A DNA stretch of 64,000 nucleotides, from positions 9,300,001 through 9,364,000 of the forward strand of contig NZ_CP080647.1 of assembly GCF_019599145.1 (NCBI RefSeq). The letters run 5' to 3'. The DNA is from Streptomyces akebiae. Lineage in GTDB: Bacteria > Actinomycetota > Actinomycetes > Streptomycetales > Streptomycetaceae. The position numbers and the translations under genes are program-made. Position 1 is the stretch's first letter. The number at the start of each line of letters is the position of its first letter. Below the pieces are notes generated by a model. That model was not told the origin of the DNA. It made no database searches and saw only the letters and a program-made list of their open reading frames with translations. Of this stretch, positions 26,888 to 34,425 are shown one piece after another.

Positions 26888-28318
26888 ATGGTGAGGGAAA
26901 CCCAGTCGGGTGAGGGCGTGTCCGTGGAGCTGGACGGTGCGGGGTTGGAGGCGATGTCTCCGGAACCGTTGCTGACCCGGGACTACGAGACGCGTCCGTC
27001 GCTGGTGTACGAGCGGCTGAGGCAGCGGCACGGCGCGGTGGCGCCGGTCGATCTGCTCGGCGTCCCCGCCTGGCTGGTGCTGGGCTACCGCGAGGCGCTC
27101 CAGGTGCTCCAGGACGACGCCGGCTGGCCCAAGGGCCTGGAGAACTGGCGGGCCAGGACCGAGGGCCGGGTCCCCGCCGACTGGCCGCTCGGCCCCTCCC
27201 TGGAGGTCAACCACGTACTCATCCAGGGCGGTCCGGGCTACCGGAGCCTGCGGACCGCGTGGGACCAGGCACTCAAGCCCTTCCAGGACCCGCGCAACCC
27301 CCAGGCCAAGCGGCTGAAGGCCGCCGTCACCGCCTACGCCGACGAGCTGATCACGCTCATGGGCCAGGCGGGCGGCACGGGGCTGGCGGACCTGTCCGCC
27401 CAGTTCTCCCGGCCCCTGCCGCTCATGGTGGCCAGCCATCTGCTCGGCTTCCCCGGCTCCCAGGGCGACGACGCCCTGATGGACATGTGGCGGGTACTGG
27501 ACGCGGGTCCCGACGCGGGGCCCGCCCTGGACCGGCTGCTGGGCGCGCTGGCCGAGCTCGCCGAGCTGAAGCTGAAGACGCCGGGCGAGGACTTCCCCTC
27601 CTATCTGCTGGCCGCCCACCCGGACCTCTCGCTCGACGAGTTGGCCCGCGAACTCTTCATGCTGCTCGGCATGACCTCCGACCACGTCGGCATCCTCGTC
27701 TCCAACACGGTCGTCGAGGTCCTCTCCGGCGAGGACAGCGTGCGGGCCAGCCTCTCGGCCGGGATGGTCCGGGAGGCCATGAACCGGGTCGTCATGCGCA
27801 AGCCGCCGCTGGTCAACTTCGTGCCGAGGTTCGCCGCCGCCGACACGAGACTCGGCAACTACACGATCCGCGCGGGTGACCCGGTCTGGGTCTCCTCCGC
27901 CGCGGCGCACGCGGATCCGCTCTTCGCCGACCACGTGGCCCCCAGCACCACGGTCAGCACCCGGGCGCACCTGTCCTGGGGGGCCGGCCCGCGTCAGTGC
28001 CCGGCCCGCGAGCTGGCCTCGACGGTCGCGGCCGTCGGTGTGGGCCGGTTGTTCGAGCGGTTCGCCAACCTGGACCTCGCCCTCCCCGTCGACCAACTGC
28101 CCTGGCGTTCCTCGCCCTTCATGCGGGGCCTGCGCTCGCTGCCCGTACGGTACGAACTCGCGCCGACCGCCGAACGGCCGGTGGCGGAGCCGACGGAGTC
28201 GGGGGACACGGGCGCGGGGGACACGGGCGCGACGGAGACGGTGACGCCGGACGTGGCCGCCCGGCAGCGCTCCTCACTGTGGCGCTATCTCACGGGGCTG
28301 ATCCGTCCCGGCCGCTGA
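26888..28318 (+). CDS. Cytochrome P450, CYP157-like, with atypical K-helix
   Basis: 476 residues from the ATG at 26888 (GGAGGGG about 6 bases upstream). The haem-ligand loop is LSWGAGPRQCPARELA with Cys371; Trp replaces the usual Phe and Ala the final Gly of the signature. The K-helix region reads VREAMNRVVMRKPP, and aligned on the following prolines the normally invariant ExxR falls on NRVV. This loss, plus PPLVNFVPRFAAADTRLGNY, resembles CYP157 enzymes of streptomycete conservons. No conservon kinase, Roadblock, DUF742 or GTPase genes are adjacent, and no ferredoxin gene is nearby. Substrate unknown. A Thr/Asp/Gly-rich C-terminal tail of about 45 residues is extra. Confidence 0.9.
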   Translation: MVRETQSGEGVSVELDGAGLEAMSPEPLLTRDYETRPSLVYERLRQRHGAVAPVDLLGVPAWLVLGYREALQVLQDDAGWPKGLENWRARTEGRVPADWPLGPSLEVNHVLIQGGPGYRSLRTAWDQALKPFQDPRNPQAKRLKAAVTAYADELITLMGQAGGTGLADLSAQFSRPLPLMVASHLLGFPGSQGDDALMDMWRVLDAGPDAGPALDRLLGALAELAELKLKTPGEDFPSYLLAAHPDLSLDELARELFMLLGMTSDHVGILVSNTVVEVLSGEDSVRASLSAGMVREAMNRVVMRKPPLVNFVPRFAAADTRLGNYTIRAGDPVWVSSAAAHADPLFADHVAPSTTVSTRAHLSWGAGPRQCPARELASTVAAVGVGRLFERFANLDLALPVDQLPWRSSPFMRGLRSLPVRYELAPTAERPVAEPTESGDTGAGDTGATETVTPDVAARQRSSLWRYLTGLIRPGR

Positions 28319-28332
28319 CCGACGACCGCGCG

Positions 28333-28364
28333 TACCGTCGCGCGCCGACCGGCGCGCGACGGTA
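28333..28364 (+). terminator. Strong terminator hairpin after the P450 gene
   Basis: A perfect 14-bp stem (28333-28346 with 28351-28364) and a GACC loop start 15 bases after the stop codon. It is very GC-rich with no T-tract. It is the clearest intrinsic-type terminator in the window. Confidence 0.8.
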
Positions 28365-28385
28365 GGGCGCGGGGTGGGGTAGGAC

Positions 28386-28456
28386 GCGGGCTCCCGGTCT
28401 TCGACTCGCCGGTCTCGGCCGCGGGCTCCCGGGTCTTCGACTCGCCGGTCTCGGCC
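28386..28456. repeat. 35/36-bp tandem repeat
   Basis: A unit beginning GCGGGCTCCCGG and ending GGTCTCGGCC occurs at 28386-28420 (35 bp) and 28421-28456 (36 bp), differing by one inserted G. It lies in decayed sequence beside the amidohydrolase gene. Confidence 0.85.
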
Positions 28457-28474
28457 CTGCGCGTCGGTGCGCGG

Positions 28475-28655
28475 CCCGAAGCCGGGCTGCTGCGGCGGCT
28501 CGGCGTAGGGGCGGTCGGGGAGCCTCGCGCGACGGCGTCCCACGCCCAGGGCGCGCACACCGGTTCGACGGCCGTCGGCCCCGTCGGACGGCGTCTCCAC
28601 GAAGGGGCGAGCCCGGGGCAGCAGGGGAAGCAGACCCGTCACCGGGGGTGGCGGG
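28475..28655 (-). pseudogene. Decayed partial copy of the neighbouring amidohydrolase gene
   Basis: Bases 28475-28516 are identical to 28776-28817 inside the amidohydrolase gene (42 bp), and similarity continues with gaps and substitutions: CACGCCCAGGGCGCGCAC, GACGGCCGTCGG, GTCTCCACGAAG, GCAGACCCG and GGGGGTGGCGGGGG all recur in the same order. The copy corresponds to the 3' part of the gene (the SDRPYAEPPQQPGFG region and upstream), lacks the metal-binding N-terminal part and is out of frame. It is a tandem duplication in decay. Confidence 0.75.
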
Positions 28656-28703
28656 GGACGACCTCGCCGGCCTCGGCCCTCCGTGCCGGTCGGCCCGCCG
28701 GTT

Positions 28704-29609
28704 TCAGCCGTCCGTGCCTGTGAGCAGGCGTCGCGGATTGGTGATCCGGAAGGCGTACGCGGCCGCTCCGCCCAGCCCGAAGCCGGGCTGCTGCGGCGGC
28801 TCGGCGTAGGGGCGGTCCGAGCCCTGGACGACGGCTTCCACGCCCAGGGCGCGCACCACGGCTTCGACGGCCGTCGGACCGTAGGACGACGTCTCCACGA
28901 AGACGCCCGGGTCCACCCCGGCGTCGCGGCCGTCGCCGCGGGCGGCGAAGCGCTCCCCGTGCAGCGGGGCGAGCCCGGCCAGCAGGGCGAAGCAGACCCG
29001 CAACCGGGGGTGGCGGGGGCGGCCGAAGGCGCGGAAGGCGAACCACGCGGCGTGCATCTGCTGGACGTAGGGGACCATCGCGGGCCACCAGCCGGGCCCC
29101 TCGGCACCGCCCGGCGCTGGACCCGGGTGGACGAACAGGGGGAGGTCGCGCTCTTCGAGGAGGTCGAGGAGCGGGGCACAGCGGGCGTAACCTGCCGCGT
29201 CGGCAAGGGCGTTCGCCGGGAGCTGGAGACCGGCGAAGCCCCGGTCGAGGTCCGCGGCGGTCGCCTTCGCGTCGACGTCCCGTACGCACGCCGCGGCCCA
29301 GGCGCCGAACGGTTCGGGGAGCGCCGCGGAGCCCTCGTGGTAGGCGTCGAGCAGGGGGCGCGCCTCGGCCGCGGGCAGCCACTCCACACCGATCGGGGAG
29401 GAGAGTGAGACGAGGGCCCGGCCCAGGCCGTCGCTGTCGGCGAGCTCGGTACGGCGGGCGATGTCATGATCGGCGGGCGGGAGCTCGTAGGGCGGCTCGC
29501 CGTCGAGGAACAGGGTCCAGCCGTCCAGGAACGGCGGCTCGCGGCGTGACCTGAGGGCCGCCACCAGCGAGGGGGTCCACAGATGCTGGTGCACGTCGCA
29601 GTTGGTCAT
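28704..29609 (-). CDS. Amidohydrolase (TIM-barrel metal-dependent hydrolase)
   Basis: 301 residues from the ATG at 29609, with GGAGGAGCG immediately upstream; the longer upstream frame runs through an operator-like palindrome and is rejected. Metal ligands start with the N-terminal HQHLW (His-x-His), continue with His in PLFVHPGPAP, and end with Asp in QGSDRPYAEP, the amidohydrolase-2 pattern of decarboxylases and lactonases. The natural substrate is unknown. It is divergent from the osmoprotectant importer operon, with a perfect palindrome between them. Confidence 0.9.
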   Translation of the reverse strand: MTNCDVHQHLWTPSLVAALRSRREPPFLDGWTLFLDGEPPYELPPADHDIARRTELADSDGLGRALVSLSSPIGVEWLPAAEARPLLDAYHEGSAALPEPFGAWAAACVRDVDAKATAADLDRGFAGLQLPANALADAAGYARCAPLLDLLEERDLPLFVHPGPAPGGAEGPGWWPAMVPYVQQMHAAWFAFRAFGRPRHPRLRVCFALLAGLAPLHGERFAARGDGRDAGVDPGVFVETSSYGPTAVEAVVRALGVEAVVQGSDRPYAEPPQQPGFGLGGAAAYAFRITNPRRLLTGTDG

Positions 29610-29714
29610 GACGCTCCTCCCACCAAGGCCGGCGCTTCCCCGGTCAGGGCGCGCGGGGAACGACCACCCGGTAGCGGGCCCGCGCCGAACGGTACATCCC
29701 CGGTGCCGTCGCCG

Positions 29715-29736
29715 TACTCCCTCGTACGAGGGAGTA
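29715..29736. promoter_or_regulatory. 22-bp perfect palindrome in a divergent intergenic region
   Basis: TACTCCCTCGT (29715-29725) is exactly mirrored by ACGAGGGAGTA (29726-29736). It lies 105 bases upstream of the amidohydrolase start and 139 bases before the ABC operon. The length and perfection indicate a dimeric repressor operator (TetR- or GntR-like spacing). No TetR or GntR gene is adjacent; the RpiR gene at the end of the operon is one candidate. Confidence 0.7.
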
Positions 29737-29875
29737 AATCCACAGAAGGAGGGGATATCGGGCACCCCCGGTGCGGCTTGGTGTGAACGTAACGTGCCGT
29801 TCACGGAATTCCATTGACTGTCATTCACTCACCGACAACTCTGAATGGCCATATGTAGTCGGGTAAGGGGCAGTC

Positions 29876-31099
29876 TTGATCAGATTCGACGCGGTGAGCA
29901 AAAAGTATCCCAACGGCACGACAGCGGTGGACGACCTGTCCCTGGAGCTGGCCGAGGGCGGCATCACGGTCCTGGTCGGTCCTTCCGGCTGCGGCAAGAC
30001 CACCACCCTGCGCATGATCAACCGCATGGTGGAGCCGACCACCGGCACGGTGAGCCTGCGCGGCCGGGACATCCGGGAGGTCAACGCGCCCGAACTGCGC
30101 CGGGGCATCGGATATGTGATCCAGCACGCGGGACTGTTCCCGCATCGCACGATCCTGGACAACATAGCCACGGTTCCGCTGCTGCTGGGCTGGGGCCGCA
30201 AGAAGGCACGGGCCCGGGCCGCGGAACTGCTCGAACTCGTGGGTCTGCCCGCCGAGATGGCCAAGCGCTACCCCAACCAGCTCTCCGGCGGGCAGCAGCA
30301 GCGCGTCGGAGTGGCCAGGGCGCTGGGCGCCGACCCGCCGGTGCTGCTGATGGACGAGCCGTTCAGCGCCGTCGACCCGATCGTGCGTGCGGAGTTGCAG
30401 GCCGAGTTCGTCCGGCTGCAGAAGGAGCTCCACAAGACGATCGTGTTCGTCACCCATGACATCGACGAGGCGATCAGGCTCGGCGACAACATCGCGGTGT
30501 TCCGCACCGGCGGCAGACTCGCCCAGTTCGACACCCCCGAGCGGCTGCTCGGCAGCCCCGCCGACGACTTCGTGGCCGACTTCGTGGGCCAGGACCGGGG
30601 CATCCGCAGGCTCTCCTTCGTCGACGCGGCCCGACTGCCGCTGCGCGACGGCCCGGTGCTGCCGTCCGGGGCTCCCGTCGCCGAGGCGCGGGCGGCGGAC
30701 GCGCCCTGGGTGCTCGTCGTCGACGAAGCACGCCGGCCGCTCGGCTGGGCCGCCACCGCCGGCCTCCCGTCGACCGGCACTCTCGCCGACGCCCCCCTGA
30801 CCCCCCTCGGCCACACGTTCAGCCTGGCCGGTGACTCCGCACGAGCCGCCCTCGACTCGGCTCTCCTCTCGCCCGCCCGTCTCGCCGTCGCCGTCGACGC
30901 GGAGGGCGCGGTCGCCGGAGTCGTGGACGCGCACGAACTCTCGACCGCGGCGACCGCGGCCGGTTCGAACGGATCGGTCGGCGCGGCCGGTTCGGAGGAT
31001 TCGGCCGGGGCGCCGACGCCGAAGACCCTGGCCGTCGACAAGCCCGCAGCCGAAGACAAGCCCGCAGCCGCCGAAACCCAGGGCGGTGTCGACCGATGA
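29876..31099 (+). CDS. Osmoprotectant/glycine-betaine ABC importer, ATP-binding protein
   Basis: 407 residues from a TTG at 29876 (TAAGGGG about 6 bases upstream); no ATG or GTG fits better. It is a complete OpuCA/ProV-type ATPase: Walker A GPSGCGKTTT, Q-loop IQHAGLFPHRT, signature LSGGQQQRVGVARAL, Walker B VLLMDEPFSAVD and H-loop VTHDIDEA. From about residue 240 a divergent CBS-like part remains (WVLVVDEARRPLGWA), which in homologues senses ionic strength. The last 60 residues are an Ala/Pro/Ser-rich tail with a KPAAEDKPAA repeat. Its ATGA end overlaps the first permease gene. Confidence 0.94.
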   Translation: MIRFDAVSKKYPNGTTAVDDLSLELAEGGITVLVGPSGCGKTTTLRMINRMVEPTTGTVSLRGRDIREVNAPELRRGIGYVIQHAGLFPHRTILDNIATVPLLLGWGRKKARARAAELLELVGLPAEMAKRYPNQLSGGQQQRVGVARALGADPPVLLMDEPFSAVDPIVRAELQAEFVRLQKELHKTIVFVTHDIDEAIRLGDNIAVFRTGGRLAQFDTPERLLGSPADDFVADFVGQDRGIRRLSFVDAARLPLRDGPVLPSGAPVAEARAADAPWVLVVDEARRPLGWAATAGLPSTGTLADAPLTPLGHTFSLAGDSARAALDSALLSPARLAVAVDAEGAVAGVVDAHELSTAATAAGSNGSVGAAGSEDSAGAPTPKTLAVDKPAAEDKPAAAETQGGVDR

Positions 31100-31761
31100 C
31101 CGGGGACGAACCGCTCGTCCGGTGGCAGTGGATCGCCGATCACACCGGAGAACTCGCCGAGTACACCGGCATCCATCTCCGACTCGGCCTGCTGCCCGTG
31201 CTGTTCGGACTGATCGTGTCCGTGCCGCTCGGCATCCTGTGCCACCGCTGGCGCTGGCTCTACCCGCCGGTGCTGACCGTGTCCAACATCCTGTACTCGA
31301 TCCCGTCGCTCGCCCTGTTCATGATCTTCGTCCGGTACACGGGATTGACCGAACAGACCGTGATGATCCCGCTGACGCTCTACACCCTGTCCGTGCTGGT
31401 CCCCAACGTCGTCGACGGACTCGCCTCGGTCCCCGAACCCGTCCGGCTCGCGGCGACCGCGATGGGCTTCGGCGCCGTACGCAGAGTCGTCCAGGTGGAG
31501 CTGCCGATCGCCGTCCCCGTCGTCATCGCCGGCGTACGCGTCGCCGCGGTCTCCTCCATCAGCCTCGTCGCCGTGGGACAGCTGATCGGGCAGGGCGGCC
31601 TCGGCTACTACATCACCCGCGGCCTCCAACTCGACTTCCCCACCCCGATCGTCACCGCGATCGTCCTGATCATGCTGCTGGCGCTCGCCACCGACGCGCT
31701 GCTGGTCCTGGCGCAACGACTGCTCACCCCGTGGTCCCGGAACAAGGTGACGTCCGCATGA
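31096..31761 (+). CDS. Osmoprotectant ABC importer, permease 1
   Basis: 221 residues, OpuCB/ProW type, with about five or six membrane segments and the EAA-like loop AATAMGFGAVRRVVQVELP near residue 120. It starts within the last four bases of the ATPase gene and ends overlapping the second permease by four (ATGA both times), so all three are translationally coupled. It would pair with permease 2 to form the channel. Confidence 0.94.
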   Translation: MTGDEPLVRWQWIADHTGELAEYTGIHLRLGLLPVLFGLIVSVPLGILCHRWRWLYPPVLTVSNILYSIPSLALFMIFVRYTGLTEQTVMIPLTLYTLSVLVPNVVDGLASVPEPVRLAATAMGFGAVRRVVQVELPIAVPVVIAGVRVAAVSSISLVAVGQLIGQGGLGYYITRGLQLDFPTPIVTAIVLIMLLALATDALLVLAQRLLTPWSRNKVTSA

Positions 31762-32447
31762 ACGACTTCCTGAACCAGATGGAGCTCGTGGGGGACTGGC
31801 TGACCTCCTCGGCGCAGTGGCACGGCGACGAGGGCATCCCCCAGCGGCTCCTGGAGCATCTCACCTACAGCGGACTGTCGTTGCTGTTCGCCGCCCTCAT
31901 CGGGCTGACGTCCGGACTGCTCGTCGGGCACACCGGCCGGGGCGCCTTCGCCGTGGCCAGCGTGGCGAACCTCGCCCGCGCGATCCCCACCTTCGGCCTG
32001 GTCGTCCTCGTCGTCACGCTCGCCGGACTCAGCACCGCGCCCGTCCTGGTCGCTCTCGTCGCCCTCGCGGTACCGCCGATCCTGATCAACACCTTCGAGG
32101 GCGTACGGGGCGTGGACCCCGCCACGCGGGACGCCGCGCGCGGCGTCGGCATGACCGCGTGGGAGGTCCTGACCCGGGTCGAGGTGCCGATGGCGCTGCC
32201 CCTGATCCTCCTGGGCCTGCGGGTCGCCGCGATCCAGGTCGTGGCCACCGCGACGGTCGCCGCGTATCCCGGCCTGGGCGGCCTGGGCCGCTACATCGTC
32301 GACGGACTCTCCCGCAACGACTACGAGTTGGTGATCGGCGGTTCCACGGTCGTCGTCGTCCTCGCGCTCGTCGTCCAGATCGTGTTCACCGCGTTGCGAC
32401 GCGTCGTCGTCTCGCCGGGCCTCAGGGTCTCGGCGTCGAAGTCCTGA
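31758..32447 (+). CDS. Osmoprotectant ABC importer, permease 2
   Basis: 229 residues, OpuCD/ProW type. Membrane segments include LSLLFAALIGLTSGLLVG and PTFGLVVLVVTLAGL; the coupling loop is RDAARGVGMTAWEVLTRVEV. The C-terminal helix (VVVVLALVVQIVFTALRRVV) is normal. It is coupled upstream by ATGA and lies 18 bases before the binding-protein gene. Confidence 0.94.
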   Translation: MNDFLNQMELVGDWLTSSAQWHGDEGIPQRLLEHLTYSGLSLLFAALIGLTSGLLVGHTGRGAFAVASVANLARAIPTFGLVVLVVTLAGLSTAPVLVALVALAVPPILINTFEGVRGVDPATRDAARGVGMTAWEVLTRVEVPMALPLILLGLRVAAIQVVATATVAAYPGLGGLGRYIVDGLSRNDYELVIGGSTVVVVLALVVQIVFTALRRVVVSPGLRVSASKS

Positions 32448-32465
32448 ACCAGAGAGGAACATTCC

Positions 32466-33395
32466 ATGCGAGGCATGTACCGAGGCGCGGTGTTCGGCCT
32501 CATCACCGCGCTGACCCTGACCGCCTGCGGCGGAGGCGGCGACAGCGACGACAACCCGCTGACCGACGGCGGCGACGGCAGCGGCAAGTCGATCGTCGTC
32601 GGCTCGGCGAACTTCCCCGAGAACCAGCTGCTCGCCGAGATCTACGCGCAGGCCCTGGAGGACAAGGGCCTGAAGGTGACCCGCAAGTTCGACATCGGGG
32701 CCCGCGAGGTCTACTACGACCAGGTCGTCAAGGGCGGCATCAGCGTCTTCCCCGAGTACAACGGCGCACTGCTGTCGGTGGCTGTCGACAAGAACAGCAC
32801 CGCCACCAGCACCGAGGACATCAACGCCGAACTGAAGGAGAAGCTCCCCTCGTCGGTGGAGATCCTCGACTCCGCCGCGGCCGAGGACAAGGACTCGGTG
32901 ACCGTCACCGCCGAGACCGCAGCCAAGTACGACCTCAAGACCCTCGCCGACCTCAAGCCCGTCGCGGGCGACCTGACGCTCGGCGCCGGGTCGGAGTTCA
33001 AGACCCGCGTGCAGGGCGGCGTGGGCCTGGAGAAGGTCTACGGCGTCAAGTTCGGCAAGTTCCAGCCGCTCGACGCGGGTGCCCAGAGCACCCTGGTGAA
33101 GCTGCTCAAGGACGACAAGGTGCAGGCCGCCAACCTGTACACCACAGACCCCGCCATCGTCGCGGACAAGCTGGTGGTCCTGGAGGACCCGAAGAACCTC
33201 TTCTCCTCGCAGAACGTCACCCCGCTCGTCTACAAGGCCGCGGTGGACGACAAGGCGAAGGAGGCGCTCAACGCCGTCTCCGCCAAGCTCACCACCGAGG
33301 ACCTGCTGGAGATGATGAAGAAGCTGGTCAACGACAAGGAGGACGCCGACACCGTCGCCGAGGACTGGCTGACCTCCGCCGGTCTCGTGAGCTGA
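32466..33395 (+). CDS. Osmoprotectant-binding lipoprotein
   Basis: 309 residues with a lipoprotein signal (lipobox LTAC, mature Cys followed by a Gly/Ser/Asp linker). The OpuAC-type domain opens with VVGSANFPENQLLAEIYAQA and contains GGISVFPEYNGALL and LTLGAGSEFKTR, matching quaternary-amine binding proteins of the OpuCC/ProX kind. AGAGAGGAA precedes the ATG. The betaine, choline or ectoine specificity cannot be read from the sequence. Confidence 0.93.
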   Translation: MRGMYRGAVFGLITALTLTACGGGGDSDDNPLTDGGDGSGKSIVVGSANFPENQLLAEIYAQALEDKGLKVTRKFDIGAREVYYDQVVKGGISVFPEYNGALLSVAVDKNSTATSTEDINAELKEKLPSSVEILDSAAAEDKDSVTVTAETAAKYDLKTLADLKPVAGDLTLGAGSEFKTRVQGGVGLEKVYGVKFGKFQPLDAGAQSTLVKLLKDDKVQAANLYTTDPAIVADKLVVLEDPKNLFSSQNVTPLVYKAAVDDKAKEALNAVSAKLTTEDLLEMMKKLVNDKEDADTVAEDWLTSAGLVS

Positions 33396-33521
33396 ACCGG
33401 GCGGAGCCGACCGGCTCGGCCCCACCATGACCGTCCGCCCCGACCCTGCCCGGCACCACGCAGCGAGCACCCTGCCGGGCAGAGGGAGGGGACCGGGCAC
33501 GACGACCGGCTGGAGGACCGT

Positions 33522-34367
33522 ATGACGGACGCCGCCGTCGGCGCTGCCGCGCGGCTCGAACGGCTCTTCGAGGGCCGTCGGCTCACCCCGACACAGCGCC
33601 GCATCGCGCACTGCCTGGTCCGGCAGGCCGCGGACGTGCCCTACCTGTCCAGCGTGGAGCTGGCCCGCGTGGCCGGGGTCAGCCAGCCGTCGGTGACCCG
33701 CTTCGCGGCCGCCCTCGGCTTCGACGGCTATCCGGCCCTGCGCGACCACCTGCGGGCCGTCGCACCCACCGGGCACGGCTTCGACGAGCGTCCCACCAAC
33801 CCCTACCAACGTGCCGTACAGGCCGAGATCGACAATCTCCGACACCTGGCGTCGCTGCTCACGGACCCCGAACCCGTCGAACGCGCCGGCCGTCTGCTCG
33901 CCGCCTCCCGGCCCCTCCCGGTGCTCGGCCTGCGCGCCTCGGCGGCCCAGGCACGCGGCTTCGCCTACTTCGCGGCGAAGGTCCACCCCGACGTACGACT
34001 CCTCGACGAGGGCGGCTCCCTGCTCGCCGACCGCGTCGACGCCGCCCGCCGCGCCGGCGCGAGCGCGCTGCTGTGCTTCGCGCTGCCCCGGCACCCGCGG
34101 GAACTCCTCGACACACTCGCCCACGCCCGGGGCGTCGGCCTGACGGTGGTGACCGTCGCCGACGGCACCTTCGCCCCGGTGGCCGCCCACAGCGACCTGC
34201 TGCTCCCCGCCGCCGTGGGCACGGATCTGGTCTTCGACACCGCCGGCGCTCCCCAGCTGCTGGGCCAGGTCCTCCTGGAGACGATGTGCGACGCCCTCCC
34301 GGACGCTCAGGCCCGGCTGGAGGACTTCGACCTGCGGGCCGCCGCGCGCGGCCTGTTCGTCGAGTGA
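33522..34367 (+). CDS. RpiR/MurR-family regulator (HTH + SIS domain)
   Basis: 281 residues. The N-terminal HTH_6 domain (LTPTQRRIAHCLVRQAADV, SVELARVAGVSQPSVTRFAA) is followed by a SIS sugar-phosphate-binding fold (VLGLRASAAQARGFAYFAAK, LLCFALPRHPRELLDTLAHA). Members respond to phosphosugars or, in some actinobacteria, other ligands. It begins 126 bases after the binding-protein gene on the same strand and may regulate that operon, or the palindrome region upstream of it, though this is not shown. Confidence 0.92.
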   Translation: MTDAAVGAAARLERLFEGRRLTPTQRRIAHCLVRQAADVPYLSSVELARVAGVSQPSVTRFAAALGFDGYPALRDHLRAVAPTGHGFDERPTNPYQRAVQAEIDNLRHLASLLTDPEPVERAGRLLAASRPLPVLGLRASAAQARGFAYFAAKVHPDVRLLDEGGSLLADRVDAARRAGASALLCFALPRHPRELLDTLAHARGVGLTVVTVADGTFAPVAAHSDLLLPAAVGTDLVFDTAGAPQLLGQVLLETMCDALPDAQARLEDFDLRAAARGLFVE

Positions 34368-34425
34368 CGGGTCACGTCCGCGCCGACGGACGGACCCGGC
34401 ACCCCGAGCGACCCGGCGGCGCGGC

